NCBI RefSeq assembly: GCF_016901955.1
Contig: NZ_JACJLC010000006.1
Coordinates: 1-64,000 of the forward strand
Length of the DNA stretch: 64,000 nucleotides
Origin: Pseudoflavonifractor phocaeensis
GTDB lineage: Bacteria; Bacillota; Clostridia; Oscillospirales; Oscillospiraceae
Direction of reading: 5' to 3'
Shown here: piece after piece, positions 1 to 8,461 of the stretch
How positions within the stretch are numbered: the stretch's first letter is position 1
Layout: each line of letters starts with the position of its first letter
Notes under the pieces: model-generated
Told to the model about the DNA's origin: nothing
What the model saw: only the letters and a program-made list of their open reading frames with translations
The model's database searches: none
Program-made: the position numbers and the translations under genes

Positions 1-44
1 TAAAACGCCGTAAATATTTGGAGACCTCTGATTGCAAATAAACG

Positions 45-77
45 AACCCGGTAGGATTGCAAGTCCTACCGGGTTTT
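45..77 (+). terminator. Rho-independent terminator of a gene left of the window
   Basis: A perfect 12-bp stem (45-56 with 64-75) and a 7-base loop are followed by TTTTG. This is the shape of an intrinsic terminator reading rightwards, so it probably ends a plus-strand gene that lies before base 1. No coding gene is visible in 1-297. Confidence 0.7.
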
Positions 78-142
78 GACTGTATACGGGTGGTTATTGA
101 GCGCTTACGATCCTTGTCCGTCATACCATTTATGCAGAACAC

Positions 143-194
143 AAAAAAGATAGGTTGGACAGCCTCAAGAGAGGTTATCCAGCCTATCTTTTTT
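143..194. terminator. Bidirectional intrinsic terminator downstream of the PTP-MiaA gene
   Basis: A 17-bp stem (143-159 with 178-194, one G-T pair) starts with six A and ends with six T, so it can work on either strand. On the minus strand it lies about 100 bases after the stop of the phosphatase-MiaA fusion gene and is its likely end. Confidence 0.8.
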
Positions 195-297
195 GCGTGT
201 GGGACAAGATATCTGGCGCTCCCGCCCAATGACAAAAGAACTCCGAGTCTGTTTAACGGAACAGAGCCCGGCCAAAGGGGAGAAGCGCCGGGCGGTG

Positions 298-1650
298 CTA
301 CGGCGCTTGTAAAAACTGCTCCACTGCCCGGGTGGCCTGAGCGAGGAAATCTCCCTCCATATCCAGCCACAGCACATCCCGGTCCCGGTTGAACCACTGG
401 ACCTGCCGCTTGGCAAACCGTTTGATGGCCCGGCCCAGCTCGTCCTTCAACTCCTCCAGGGAGGAGAGCTCTCCTTTTAAAAAGCGCAGGATATAGCGGT
501 ACTCCAATCCGAGTCCATCCAGGAACTGGTCGGTGGCTCCGGCGGCCCGGAGATTTGCCACCTCCTGGATCATCCCGGCGTCGATCCGAGCCTGGAGCCG
601 GTCGTCGATGCGCCGGCATACGGTCTCCCGGGGAAAGTTTACTCCCAACAGAAGGCAGCGGTACCGGGGCTTGGCCTGAGGGGGCTCCCATCCCTCCGCC
701 AGGGCTTTCTCCACCGAGCGCACCAGCCGTTGATGGTTGTGCTCCTCTCCGTTGGACAAGGTCACTCCCGTTTTTTCCCGGAGAATGGCGTATAGCTCTT
801 CCGCCGTTTTTTCCTCCAGCTCCGCCCGGAGGGCGGGGTCGGGGGTGACGTCGGCAAAGGCGAAGCCTTCGGTCACTGCCCGCACGTATAACCCGGACCC
901 TCCTACCAGGAAGGGCGTTTTTCTCCGGGCGATGATATCGTCAATGGCGGCATAGGCTCCCGTCTGGAAATCGGCTACCGAGTAGGGCTGATTGGGTGCT
1001 ACCACATCCAGCATGTGGTGGGGGATCCCCTCCATTTCTTCTTCCGTCACCTTGCCAGTGCCCAGATCCAGTCCGGTGTACACCTGCCGGGAGTCGGCGG
1101 ACACGATCTCCCCGTTAAACCGCTTGGCCAGCTCTACCCCCAGGCCGCTTTTGCCGCAGGCGGTGGTACCCAGAACTACCACCAGCTTGGGCAGGCTTTT
1201 TTGGGTGAGAGCGGCCAGCAGTCCGGCGCACCCGGCGTTCACATCCTGCCAGGTGGCCTCAAAATCCCCGGTGTACCAGGGATCGGAGATATCCCGGTCC
1301 TGTCCGGCCCAGGACAGCAGAGAGGTAACCTTGCCCTCCGGGTCGCCGCCGAAGAGCCGCCGCATGTTCCGCAGATTGGCGCTGTCCATACCCAGGAAGT
1401 AGTCCCACCGGCCGTAATCCGCCGCGGTCAGCTGCCGGGCGGCGTGTCCGGCGCAGCTGATGCCATGCTGGGCCAGCTTCCGCCGGGCGGGGGGATAGAC
1501 CGGGTTGCCGATCTCCTCGGTGCTGGTAGCGGCGGAGGCGATCTCAAATTCCGCCTCCCGGCCGGCTCGCATCACCAGATCCTTCATCACATATTCTGCC
1601 ATGGGGCTGCGGCAAATGTTGCCGTGGCACACAAACAGTAGTTTTGTCAT
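298..1650 (-). CDS. miaA: Low-molecular-weight protein tyrosine phosphatase fused to tRNA dimethylallyltransferase MiaA
   Basis: This 450-residue protein joins two enzymes in one reading frame. Residues 1 to about 150 are a low-molecular-weight tyrosine phosphatase: the P-loop CHGNICRS starts at C8, and the general-acid aspartate lies in DPW near residue 123. Residues about 153-450 are MiaA, which transfers a dimethylallyl group to A37 of tRNAs reading UNN codons. The Walker A variant GTTACGKS (about 161-168) and the DSRQVY motif are present. Standard MiaA is about 300 residues and carries no phosphatase. The start is the ATG at 1650, but the ribosome site is weak (GAAGGG about 12 bases upstream, with AAGGG abutting the ATG). 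A TGGTACAAT extended -10 lies at 1725-1733 on this strand. Both active sites look intact. What the phosphatase acts on is unknown. Confidence 0.9.
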   Translation of the reverse strand: MTKLLFVCHGNICRSPMAEYVMKDLVMRAGREAEFEIASAATSTEEIGNPVYPPARRKLAQHGISCAGHAARQLTAADYGRWDYFLGMDSANLRNMRRLFGGDPEGKVTSLLSWAGQDRDISDPWYTGDFEATWQDVNAGCAGLLAALTQKSLPKLVVVLGTTACGKSGLGVELAKRFNGEIVSADSRQVYTGLDLGTGKVTEEEMEGIPHHMLDVVAPNQPYSVADFQTGAYAAIDDIIARRKTPFLVGGSGLYVRAVTEGFAFADVTPDPALRAELEEKTAEELYAILREKTGVTLSNGEEHNHQRLVRSVEKALAEGWEPPQAKPRYRCLLLGVNFPRETVCRRIDDRLQARIDAGMIQEVANLRAAGATDQFLDGLGLEYRYILRFLKGELSSLEELKDELGRAIKRFAKRQVQWFNRDRDVLWLDMEGDFLAQATRAVEQFLQAP

Positions 1651-1986
1651 CCCTTCAAAGTCCCTTCTTATTTTAAGCCTTCAAACTCCCGTCTCTTTAA
1701 TGGACGTTTCGCATGGATGACTTGATTGTACCACAAACGAGGGATATTTACATCATCATTACGGGACGCTTGGGGGATGGAGCGTGTATTTGCGCAAATT
1801 ATATAAAGTGGTACCAAAGTGAGGAAATCTTTTGCGGGGTTTCAAATAGATAGAAAGAAAAGTTCACATTGTTGGCCGCATGAGACCGCTGGATACTGTG
1901 ATAGGGGAGTTGACACAGGGATTGCAACATATCAGGTGGAACGGAAACGAGGCGTGACCCAATCTGGAACGTAACAAGGCAGGGAG
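1651..1986. other. Intergenic region, AT-richer, no gene supported
   Basis: This holds the upstream region of the phosphatase-MiaA gene, with a minus-strand extended -10 (TACAAT complement at 1725-1730) lacking a convincing -35. Short open frames here have no ribosome site and no recognisable product. I see nothing else in it. Confidence 0.5.
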
Positions 1987-2424
1987 CTAAAGTCCGGTCC
2001 ACCCCACTGGGTCAGCCTCGGGGCAGGTGAGGCAGTCGGGGACCAGGCAGCGGTAGGGCCGCCCGGCCCAATGTACCACGTCCCCGGGCTGGTAGCCGTC
2101 CAGATCCCCCGCCGGGCGGCTCCACAGAGGGGTGCCGTCCCTGGCCAGGCCCAGGGGTTCATACAGCTCTGGGGCGGACTCCGGGGGCCGGTCTGCCGCC
2201 GACAGATGGTCCAGAGTGACCTGGTAGAGTTGGGGATCCCCCAGGGCGTTTACCCCCCGGCGAAGATAGGTTCCGGTCTCATAGCACATGCCGGGGGCAA
2301 ATTCCGGGTAAACCCAGGCTATCTCCAGGGCCTGGGCGGGGGTGAGCTGGGCGGCGAAGAGCTGTGCCACCCGGCGCAGCTGTTGGAGCTCCCGGCCCTC
2401 GGGGGCAATGACGGCCTGTTTCAT
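1987..2424 (-). CDS. Orphan phage-fibre-like protein with two carbohydrate-binding-like modules
   Basis: A 145-residue protein. The start is the ATG at 2424, preceded by GGGAGGA at 2431-2437, rather than an upstream ATG. The middle (YPEFAPGMCYETGTYLR) and the C-terminus (GYQPGDVVHWAGRPYRCL ending in W-T-G-L) resemble two copies of the small aromatic-rich, chitin-binding-like beta module found in minor structural proteins of Firmicutes prophages. No other phage gene is adjacent, so this looks like a domesticated remnant or an independent cargo gene. It lies downstream of metH on the same strand with a 100-base gap and no clear terminator between. The family resemblance is from memory of motif style. 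Function unknown. Confidence 0.6.
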   Translation of the reverse strand: MKQAVIAPEGRELQQLRRVAQLFAAQLTPAQALEIAWVYPEFAPGMCYETGTYLRRGVNALGDPQLYQVTLDHLSAADRPPESAPELYEPLGLARDGTPLWSRPAGDLDGYQPGDVVHWAGRPYRCLVPDCLTCPEADPVGWTGL

Positions 2425-2524
2425 GGCAGTTCCTCCCAGTGCGGGCAAACACCCTTTTATTACTGGGGGGACAGGGGCAAAAGTTGTACGAAAGCGTACA
2501 TCCAGTGGGAAAAATTTTAAAAAA

Positions 2525-4903
2525 TTACTGTTTGTACACCTCTTTGGCGAAGCGGACGGTGGCCATGGCGTCTTTGGCGTAGCAGTGGGCGCCGATCTGG
2601 TCGGCGTACTCCTGGGTGAGCACCGCGCCTCCCACCACCACCTTCACCTGAGGGCAGGCGGCCCGGAGGCGGCGGATGGTCTCCTCCATGCTCACCACGG
2701 TGGTGGTCATCAGGGCGCTGAGCCCCACCAGGGCAACCCCCGGCTGGCAGGCGGCCTCCACCACCCGCTGGGGGGGCACGTCCTTGCCCAGGTCGATGAC
2801 CTCGAAGCTGTAGTTCTCCAGCAGCACCTTGACAATGTTCTTGCCGATGTCGTGGATGTCCCCCTGGACGGTGGCCAGCACCACCTTGCCCTGGCTGGGG
2901 CGATCCTCCCCGGCCATGGCGGACTGGACCACCTCAAAGGCGGCCTTGGCGGCCTCGGCGCTCATGAGCAGCTGGGGCAGGAAGAGGGTGCCCTTCTCAA
3001 ACCCCTGGCCCACCTGATCCAGGGCGGGGATGAGCACCCGGTCCACCAGCTCCAGGGGGGCGGCCCCTGCCGCCAGCTGGTCCCGGGCGGCCTGGGCGGC
3101 CCCCTCCCGGATGCCCCGGAGCACACAGTCCCCCAGGGAGAGGACGGCGGCGGGGGCGGGGGCCTGGGCGGCCTGGCCGCTGTAGGCGGCGATGTAGCCG
3201 GCGCACTGGGGGTCCCTGCCGGTGAGGGCGCAGAAGGCCCGCCAGGCACCCATCATGGCTCCGCTGTTGGGGTTGAGGATGGCGCAGCTCAGGCCCCGCT
3301 GGAGGGCCATGGTGAAAAAGGCGGTGTTGACGGTCTCCCGCTGGGGCAGGCCGAAGGACACGTTGGACACCCCCAGGATGGTGGCCACCCCCAGCTCCTG
3401 TCCGATGCGCTCCACCGCCTCCAGGGTGACCAGGGCGGCCTCCGGCTCGGAGGAGATGGTGAGGGTGAGGGGGTCGATGACGATCTCCTTTTTGGGGATG
3501 CCGTACCGGGCGGCGGTTTCAACGATCTTCCGGGCCACCGCCAGCCGGCCCTCCGCCGTGGGGGGGATGCCGGTCTCGTCCAGGGCCAGGCCCACCACCA
3601 CGCCGCCGTACTTCTTCACCAGAGGGAAGATGGCGGCCATGCTCTCCTCCTTGCCGCTCACCGAGTTGAGCATGGGCTTGCCGTTGTACCGGCGCATGGC
3701 CCGCTCCATGGCGGCGGGGTCGGAGGTGTCCAGCTGGAGGGGGAGGGGGAGCACCCCCTGGAGGGCCTCCGTCACCTCCACCAGCAGGGCGGGCTCGTCG
3801 ATGTCGGGCAGGCCCACGTTCACGTCCAGGATCTGGGCCCCCGCTTCCTCCTGGGCGAAGGCCTGGCCCAGCACATACTCCAGGTCATGGTCCCGGAGGG
3901 CCTGCTGGAACCGCTTCTTGCCGGTGGGGTTGATCCGCTCCCCGATGACCACCGGCCTGGGGCCGATCTCCACCGCCTGGGCGTAGGAGGACACCAGGGT
4001 GCGGTCCTTGGGGGCAGGGGGCGCCCAGGGCAGATCTTTACAGGCGGTAATGAGGGCTTTGATATGCTCCGGGGTGGTGCCGCAGCAGCCCCCCAGCACC
4101 TGGACCCCCAGCCCGGCCAGGTATTCCATGTGGACGGCAAACTCTGCCGGGCTCACGGTAAAGACGGTTTTGCCGTCCTCCTGCCGGGGAAGCCCCGCGT
4201 TGGGGTTGACCACCAGGGGCAGAGAGGTGAGGGAGAGCAGCTCTTCTACAATGGGGGCCATCTGGGCGGGGCCCAGGCCGCAGTTCACCCCCAGGGCGTC
4301 CACTCCCAGACCCTCCAGCAGAGCCACGGTGGAGGCGGGGGTGCCGCCGGTGAGCAGCTTTCCGTTCTCCCCGTACACGGTGGTGACCACCACCGGCAGG
4401 TCACAGCTTTCCTTGGCGGCCAGCACGGCGGCCTTAGCCTCGTAGGAGTCGCTCATGGTCTCGATGAGCACCAGGTCGGCCCCGGCGGCGGCGCCGATGC
4501 GCACCACCTGAGCGTACAGGGCCACCGCCTCCTCAAAGTCCAGGTCCCCCATGGGCTTCAAGAGCTTGCCGGTGGGGCCCAGGTCCAGGGCGATATATAC
4601 GTCCTCCCGGCCGGACACCGCCCGGGCATCCCTGGCCAGGGTGACCCCGGCGGTGACGATCTCTTCCAGGGAGAAGGGACCCCCGGCGGGAAATTTCAGG
4701 CCGTTGGCCCCAAAGGTGTTGGCGCAGAGTATATTGCTCCCCGCTTCCAAATAAGCTGTGTGGACGGCTGTAATTTCCTCCGGCCGCAGCAGGTTCCAGG
4801 TTTCGGGCAGCTCCCCGCCCTTCAGACCCCGGGCCTGGAGCAGGGTGCCGGTGCCGCCGTCGCAGAACAGCCTCCGGCTGTGGAGAGCGTCCAGAAAGGT
4901 CAT
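2525..4903 (-). CDS. metH: Cobalamin-dependent methionine synthase, without reactivation domain
   Basis: About 792 residues. It transfers the methyl group of methyltetrahydrofolate to homocysteine through cobalamin. The N-terminal homocysteine methyltransferase domain carries zinc ligands in GVNCGLG (near 205) and GGCCGTTP (near 270). The pterin-binding domain starts at IGERINPTG. The B12 cap and Rossmann domains follow, with the cobalamin-ligating DIHDIGKN near 680. It stops there: the roughly 300-residue SAM-dependent reactivation domain of E. coli MetH is absent and is supplied by the neighbouring gene. I chose ATG 4903, 9 bases after AGGA (4914-4917); the ATG at 4912 overlaps the preceding stop as ATGA but abuts the ribosome site. 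Third gene of the metF operon. Confidence 0.95.
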   Translation of the reverse strand: MTFLDALHSRRLFCDGGTGTLLQARGLKGGELPETWNLLRPEEITAVHTAYLEAGSNILCANTFGANGLKFPAGGPFSLEEIVTAGVTLARDARAVSGREDVYIALDLGPTGKLLKPMGDLDFEEAVALYAQVVRIGAAAGADLVLIETMSDSYEAKAAVLAAKESCDLPVVVTTVYGENGKLLTGGTPASTVALLEGLGVDALGVNCGLGPAQMAPIVEELLSLTSLPLVVNPNAGLPRQEDGKTVFTVSPAEFAVHMEYLAGLGVQVLGGCCGTTPEHIKALITACKDLPWAPPAPKDRTLVSSYAQAVEIGPRPVVIGERINPTGKKRFQQALRDHDLEYVLGQAFAQEEAGAQILDVNVGLPDIDEPALLVEVTEALQGVLPLPLQLDTSDPAAMERAMRRYNGKPMLNSVSGKEESMAAIFPLVKKYGGVVVGLALDETGIPPTAEGRLAVARKIVETAARYGIPKKEIVIDPLTLTISSEPEAALVTLEAVERIGQELGVATILGVSNVSFGLPQRETVNTAFFTMALQRGLSCAILNPNSGAMMGAWRAFCALTGRDPQCAGYIAAYSGQAAQAPAPAAVLSLGDCVLRGIREGAAQAARDQLAAGAAPLELVDRVLIPALDQVGQGFEKGTLFLPQLLMSAEAAKAAFEVVQSAMAGEDRPSQGKVVLATVQGDIHDIGKNIVKVLLENYSFEVIDLGKDVPPQRVVEAACQPGVALVGLSALMTTTVVSMEETIRRLRAACPQVKVVVGGAVLTQEYADQIGAHCYAKDAMATVRFAKEVYKQ

Positions 4904-4908
4904 AGGTA

Positions 4909-5544
4909 TCATCTCCTGAAGGTACAGTTTTCTTTAGAACAGGTGGCGCATCCTCCGGCGTGGCATTTGCCGGGGGTGGGGGCCACCCCGATCACCGCCG
5001 TCACCGATTTGACGGGAGCCAGCAGGTGGGCGGAAGTGGCGGTAAGGCCGATCTTCCTGGGAGCGTCCAGCCGGGCCAGCAGCTCCGGCTGAGCGGACAG
5101 AGGGAAGTCTCCATACCCCGGGCTGAACCGGGGACGGAGGTATTGCCCCGGATAGCGCCCGGCCAGCTGGTGGCAGGCGTCGTCGCACACCGCCTCGATG
5201 AGGGCGGCGGCGGCCGCCTGGTCCACGGCGGCCTGGGCCACCCGGCCCGCCGCCGACCGGGCGATGAGCCGGTCCACCTCCACTCCCAGGGTGGCGGCGA
5301 AGAGAAGGGCAGAGGTACAGCCCTCCAGGTGGGTGGCCAGCTTTTGACTTTGGATCTCCCAGGTCCCCAAAACCGCCCCAGTTTGGGACAGGGCCAGGGG
5401 GAGCTCCAGGGCGGTCCACCGGGGGACGGCGGCCCCCTCCACCGCTGCCGTCCGGGCGTCAATGAGGGCTGCAACCTGTCCCTCGGGCTCCATCCCCCGG
5501 TAGCCCAGATAGCGCAGGACCTCTTGCCGGGGGGCGTGGATCAC
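4909..5544 (-). CDS. Stand-alone methionine synthase reactivation domain protein
   Basis: A 211-residue protein matching the vitamin-B12-dependent methionine synthase activation domain, recognisable by RFSPGYGDFPL in its centre, the SAM-binding signature of that fold. It should reductively methylate inactive cob(II)alamin on the short MetH encoded next. The C-terminus carries a cysteine cluster (C-x4-C-x2-C-x4-C in KCHAGGCATCSKENC) that may bind metal. The start is GTG 5544, 7 bases after GGAGG, overlapping the metF stop as GTGA; its own stop overlaps the upstream metH ATG. These overlaps imply translational coupling of metF, this gene and metH. Confidence 0.9.
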   Translation of the reverse strand: MIHAPRQEVLRYLGYRGMEPEGQVAALIDARTAAVEGAAVPRWTALELPLALSQTGAVLGTWEIQSQKLATHLEGCTSALLFAATLGVEVDRLIARSAAGRVAQAAVDQAAAAALIEAVCDDACHQLAGRYPGQYLRPRFSPGYGDFPLSAQPELLARLDAPRKIGLTATSAHLLAPVKSVTAVIGVAPTPGKCHAGGCATCSKENCTFRR

Positions 5545-6401
5545 TTGAGCACCTCCGACAGGCTGGCCTGGATACCGGCGGCGATCTCCGGCTTGTTCAT
5601 GGAGTAGATGTGGATGTGCCTCACCCCGTTGGCCAGCAGGTCGATGATCTGGCCGGCGGCATAGGCGATGCCCGCCTGGTGCATGGCGGCGGGGTTGTCC
5701 CCGAACTTGTCCACGATGGCCTTGAACCGCTCGGGCAGATAGGTGCCCGACAGCTTGCAGATCCGGGCGATCTGCTTGCCGTTGGTCACCGGCATGATAC
5801 CAGCCACCACCGGCACGGTGATGCCCTTCTCCCGGATACGGTAGAGGAAGTTATAGAGAATGTTATTGTCGAAGAACATTTGAGTGGTGAGAAACTGACA
5901 GCCCGCCTCCACCTTCTCCTTCAAGTGGTCGATGTCGGCGTCCTTGGTGGGGGACTCGGGGTGGCCTTCGGGATAGCAGGCCCCGCCGATGCAGAAATCT
6001 CCCTGGGCCTGGATATCCCGTACCAGCTGGGCGGCGTACTGGTAGTCATGGGCTGGGGCGCCCCCCTCGGGGATATCCCCCCGGAGGGCCAGCACGTTCT
6101 GAATGCCCTTTTCCTTCAGCTGGCCCAGCACCCTGGACACGTGGGCCCGGGTGGAGGACACGCAGGTCAGGTGGGCCAGCACGTCCACCCCATAAGTCTG
6201 GGAGATACCGGCGGCGATGCCCACGGTGTAATCGCTGGTGCCGCCCCCGGCGCCGTAGGTGACGCTCATGAAGTGGGGGCGGAGGGCGGCGATCTCCTGG
6301 GTGGCCTTGGCTACCGAGTCATAGCCGGCGCTGGTTTTGGGGGGGAATACCTCAAAGGACAGGGTGGGGCCGTCCTGCTTTAGAATGTCGGTGATCTTCA
6401 T
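5541..6401 (-). CDS. metF: 5,10-methylenetetrahydrofolate reductase
   Basis: A 286-residue TIM-barrel flavoprotein, normal for bacterial MetF, which reduces methylene-THF to methyl-THF for MetH. The N-terminal SFEVFPPKT and the middle LALRGDIP segment are family hallmarks. The ATG at 6401 follows AAAGGAG by about 8 bases. It is the first gene of a three-gene methionine operon read leftwards and is divergent from the CIS operon. I looked for an S-box (SAM riboswitch) in the 220-base leader and saw none, so the regulation is not evident from the sequence. Confidence 0.95.
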   Translation of the reverse strand: MKITDILKQDGPTLSFEVFPPKTSAGYDSVAKATQEIAALRPHFMSVTYGAGGGTSDYTVGIAAGISQTYGVDVLAHLTCVSSTRAHVSRVLGQLKEKGIQNVLALRGDIPEGGAPAHDYQYAAQLVRDIQAQGDFCIGGACYPEGHPESPTKDADIDHLKEKVEAGCQFLTTQMFFDNNILYNFLYRIREKGITVPVVAGIMPVTNGKQIARICKLSGTYLPERFKAIVDKFGDNPAAMHQAGIAYAAGQIIDLLANGVRHIHIYSMNKPEIAAGIQASLSEVLK

Positions 6402-6513
6402 GGGCTCAGCTCCTTTATTCGCGCGTAAAAATATTGAGATACGGGGATTTGCGGGACATACCGGACTTTTTCAAACCCAAAAGGCTGGAGACGATAGTTT
6501 AAACGAATCTTTA

Positions 6514-6542
6514 GAAAAAAGTGGGGGGTGTTATGCTATAAT
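6514..6542 (+). promoter_or_regulatory. Putative promoter of the CIS operon
   Basis: An extended -10 element, TGCTATAAT (TG at 6534-6535, TATAAT at 6537-6542), lies 83 bases before the first CIS-operon gene. The -35 at 17 bases spacing (GAAAAA) is poor, so an activator or the extended -10 must carry the activity. It is the only good plus-strand promoter before the operon. Confidence 0.55.
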
Positions 6543-6582
6543 ATCCACAATGAACGGAAATTGCAAGAGATTGCGTCGAGAA

Positions 6583-6610
6583 ATATGCCGGCTCCGCCGG
6601 CGGAGCATAT
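6583..6610 (+). promoter_or_regulatory. Leader hairpin over the first CIS ribosome site
   Basis: ATATGC (6583-6588) pairs with GCATAT (6605-6610) around a GC palindrome (6591-6606). The structure buries GGAG at 6602-6605 just ahead of the first start codon. It may limit translation initiation; this is inference from the sequence only. Confidence 0.4.
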
Positions 6611-6624
6611 GAGATGGGGTGTAC

Positions 6625-8433
6625 ATGGTGGAGAATAATCAACTGCTTCCCTTTGAGCGCAACCGGTATTATGTGGGCAAGCTGCTGACCTCGGCGGACT
6701 TCCAGGTGGAACAGGAGTACGGCATCCAGAAGCGGCGCTTCCTGAACGAGATGATGTTCGGCGACGGCGTGGTGTGCGGCCTGGGGGTGTACAGCCTGGA
6801 CGACCAGAGCGTCATGGTGGACTCCGGCGTGGCCATCGACGGCCTGGGCCGGGAGATCGCCGTGGAGTCGGCGGTGGTGCGCAAGCTGTCGGCCATCCCC
6901 GGCTTTGAGGAGCTGGAGAGCGGCCGGGTTTTGCTCTGCCTGCAGTATCAGGAGGAGAACGTCCACCCGGTGTACGCCGTCCGCAGCCAGGAGAGCGGCG
7001 ACAACTACGAGTGCAACCACACCAGAGAGGGCTGGAGCTTCTTCCTCCGGGATGCCGAGGCTCCCGGCGGAGTGATGGAGCTGGAGTCCGACTTCCTGGC
7101 CACCGCCGTCCTCTTTGAAAACAGCGACTACATGGTCACCCTGTCCATGCCTGCCTCTGCCAGCTGCGGCCGCCAGGCCCGGTTGGACATACAGGTGGAG
7201 TGCCTGGCGGAGGAGGCCGCCTCCTTCAGTTTGGATATGCTGCTTCAGACCCCTGCCTTCCTCTCCGACAGCGGGGAGCACGAGGTACATATCACTATGG
7301 AGGATCTGCGCCTGACCGCCGGGGAGCGGGTGAGCAAGAGCTACTGGCTTACCGCCCAGGCTACCCCCGCTCCCGATTCGGTGCTGATTGCCGGCAGCAA
7401 TATGGTGAGCGTTCTGGTAGGCGAGCAGCGGGAGAATCTGGCGGAGAACTTCCTCATGCGGGTGGCCGTGGAGGACCTGACTCCCGACGAGCTGGTGGCC
7501 CGGGCCATTGGCCGCATCAGCCTGGAGAGCCGGGAGATAGCCGGCCGGTCGGACTGCGTGCCCCTGGCGGAGATCCGCCTCCAGCGGACCAAGAGCGCCT
7601 ACCTCATTGAAAAGGTCATCGAGGACGGCGTCAAGCACTACGTGCAGACCAACGCCGCCGCCGCCCTGCGTACCGAATACGGCGGCTACTACGCTCAGCC
7701 CGCCCAGCGGCCGGCCGCCGTGGCGGTGGAGCGGGAGACCGGTCCTGCCGACAACGGCGCCCGGTACAGCGAGCCCATGTACGCCACCGGTATCTGCGAG
7801 ATCCCCCTTAGCGGAGCCAAGCGGGGGGATGTGGTCCGCTCCGACGAGATCCTCCACGGCCTGGGCCGGGGCAACGTGCTGGTGGAGGTGGGTTTTGAGT
7901 ACCTGGCGGAGGACCCCCGTACCAACGAACAGGCCCGCAACACCATCTATGGGGACGCTACCCTGTTCAACGAGCCCGAGCTGCCCATCACCCGGGCCTC
8001 CACCGGTGTGAAGGTGCTCAGCGAGCGGGGCAGCTTCATTGCCGCTGCCCGGCTGGAGCAGGACCCGGGCCAAGCGGTGATGGTGCTGCGCTGGGTGGCC
8101 ATCAAGCTGCCTGCCGGGGAGGAGAGCTCCAAGCTGCAGCGCCTGGCGGGCAAGAGCATCGCCGCCGAGCAGCCCACCGTGGTGCTGGCCACCCGGGAGA
8201 GCCACTTCTTCAATGTGAGGTTCAAGAACATGGAGCCCTGTACTCTGAGCTACGAGCTTACAGAGCCGGACTCCGGCGAGATCACCGCCGACGGCATCTA
8301 CACCGCCCCCGGTAAGGAGGGCGTGTACGAGATCCGCATCTCCTGCGCGGATATGCCGCTGGTCAGCACCTATGCCTACGCGGTGGTGAAGAAGCGTACC
8401 GCCGAGCAGGAGGAGGCGGCCGCCAACAAGTAA
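6625..8433 (+). CDS. CIS-associated structural protein with GVVCGL motif and C-terminal Ig-like domain
   Basis: About 602 residues, first gene of the CIS operon. The N-terminus (YYVGKLLTSADFQVEQEY, then FLNEMMFGDGVVCGLGV) is the conserved opening of a protein family repeatedly encoded in extracellular CIS clusters of Gram-positive and other bacteria. I know it by association rather than by function. The last 65 residues (GEITADGIYTAPGKEGVYEI) look like a bacterial Ig-like domain of the kind found in surface and baseplate proteins. No signal peptide or membrane segment is seen, so it probably acts in the cytoplasm or on the particle. ATG 6625 was chosen (GGGG 5 bases upstream); GTG 6619 in the same frame is an alternative. 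Confidence 0.75.
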   Translation: MVENNQLLPFERNRYYVGKLLTSADFQVEQEYGIQKRRFLNEMMFGDGVVCGLGVYSLDDQSVMVDSGVAIDGLGREIAVESAVVRKLSAIPGFEELESGRVLLCLQYQEENVHPVYAVRSQESGDNYECNHTREGWSFFLRDAEAPGGVMELESDFLATAVLFENSDYMVTLSMPASASCGRQARLDIQVECLAEEAASFSLDMLLQTPAFLSDSGEHEVHITMEDLRLTAGERVSKSYWLTAQATPAPDSVLIAGSNMVSVLVGEQRENLAENFLMRVAVEDLTPDELVARAIGRISLESREIAGRSDCVPLAEIRLQRTKSAYLIEKVIEDGVKHYVQTNAAAALRTEYGGYYAQPAQRPAAVAVERETGPADNGARYSEPMYATGICEIPLSGAKRGDVVRSDEILHGLGRGNVLVEVGFEYLAEDPRTNEQARNTIYGDATLFNEPELPITRASTGVKVLSERGSFIAAARLEQDPGQAVMVLRWVAIKLPAGEESSKLQRLAGKSIAAEQPTVVLATRESHFFNVRFKNMEPCTLSYELTEPDSGEITADGIYTAPGKEGVYEIRISCADMPLVSTYAYAVVKKRTAEQEEAAANK

Positions 8434-8461
8434 GTCAGTGAGGGGCTGGAGGGAAGACGCC

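Noticed and set aside
1799-2002. 67-codon minus-strand open frame between MiaA and the fibre-like gene
   Set aside because: It has no ribosome site, overlaps the end of the neighbouring gene and has no recognisable product.
2342-5092. Long plus-strand open frame opposite metH (916 codons)
   Set aside because: It is a shadow of the GC-rich metH gene. Its Gly/His/Gln-rich product has no motif, and metH with its reactivation gene is certain on the other strand.
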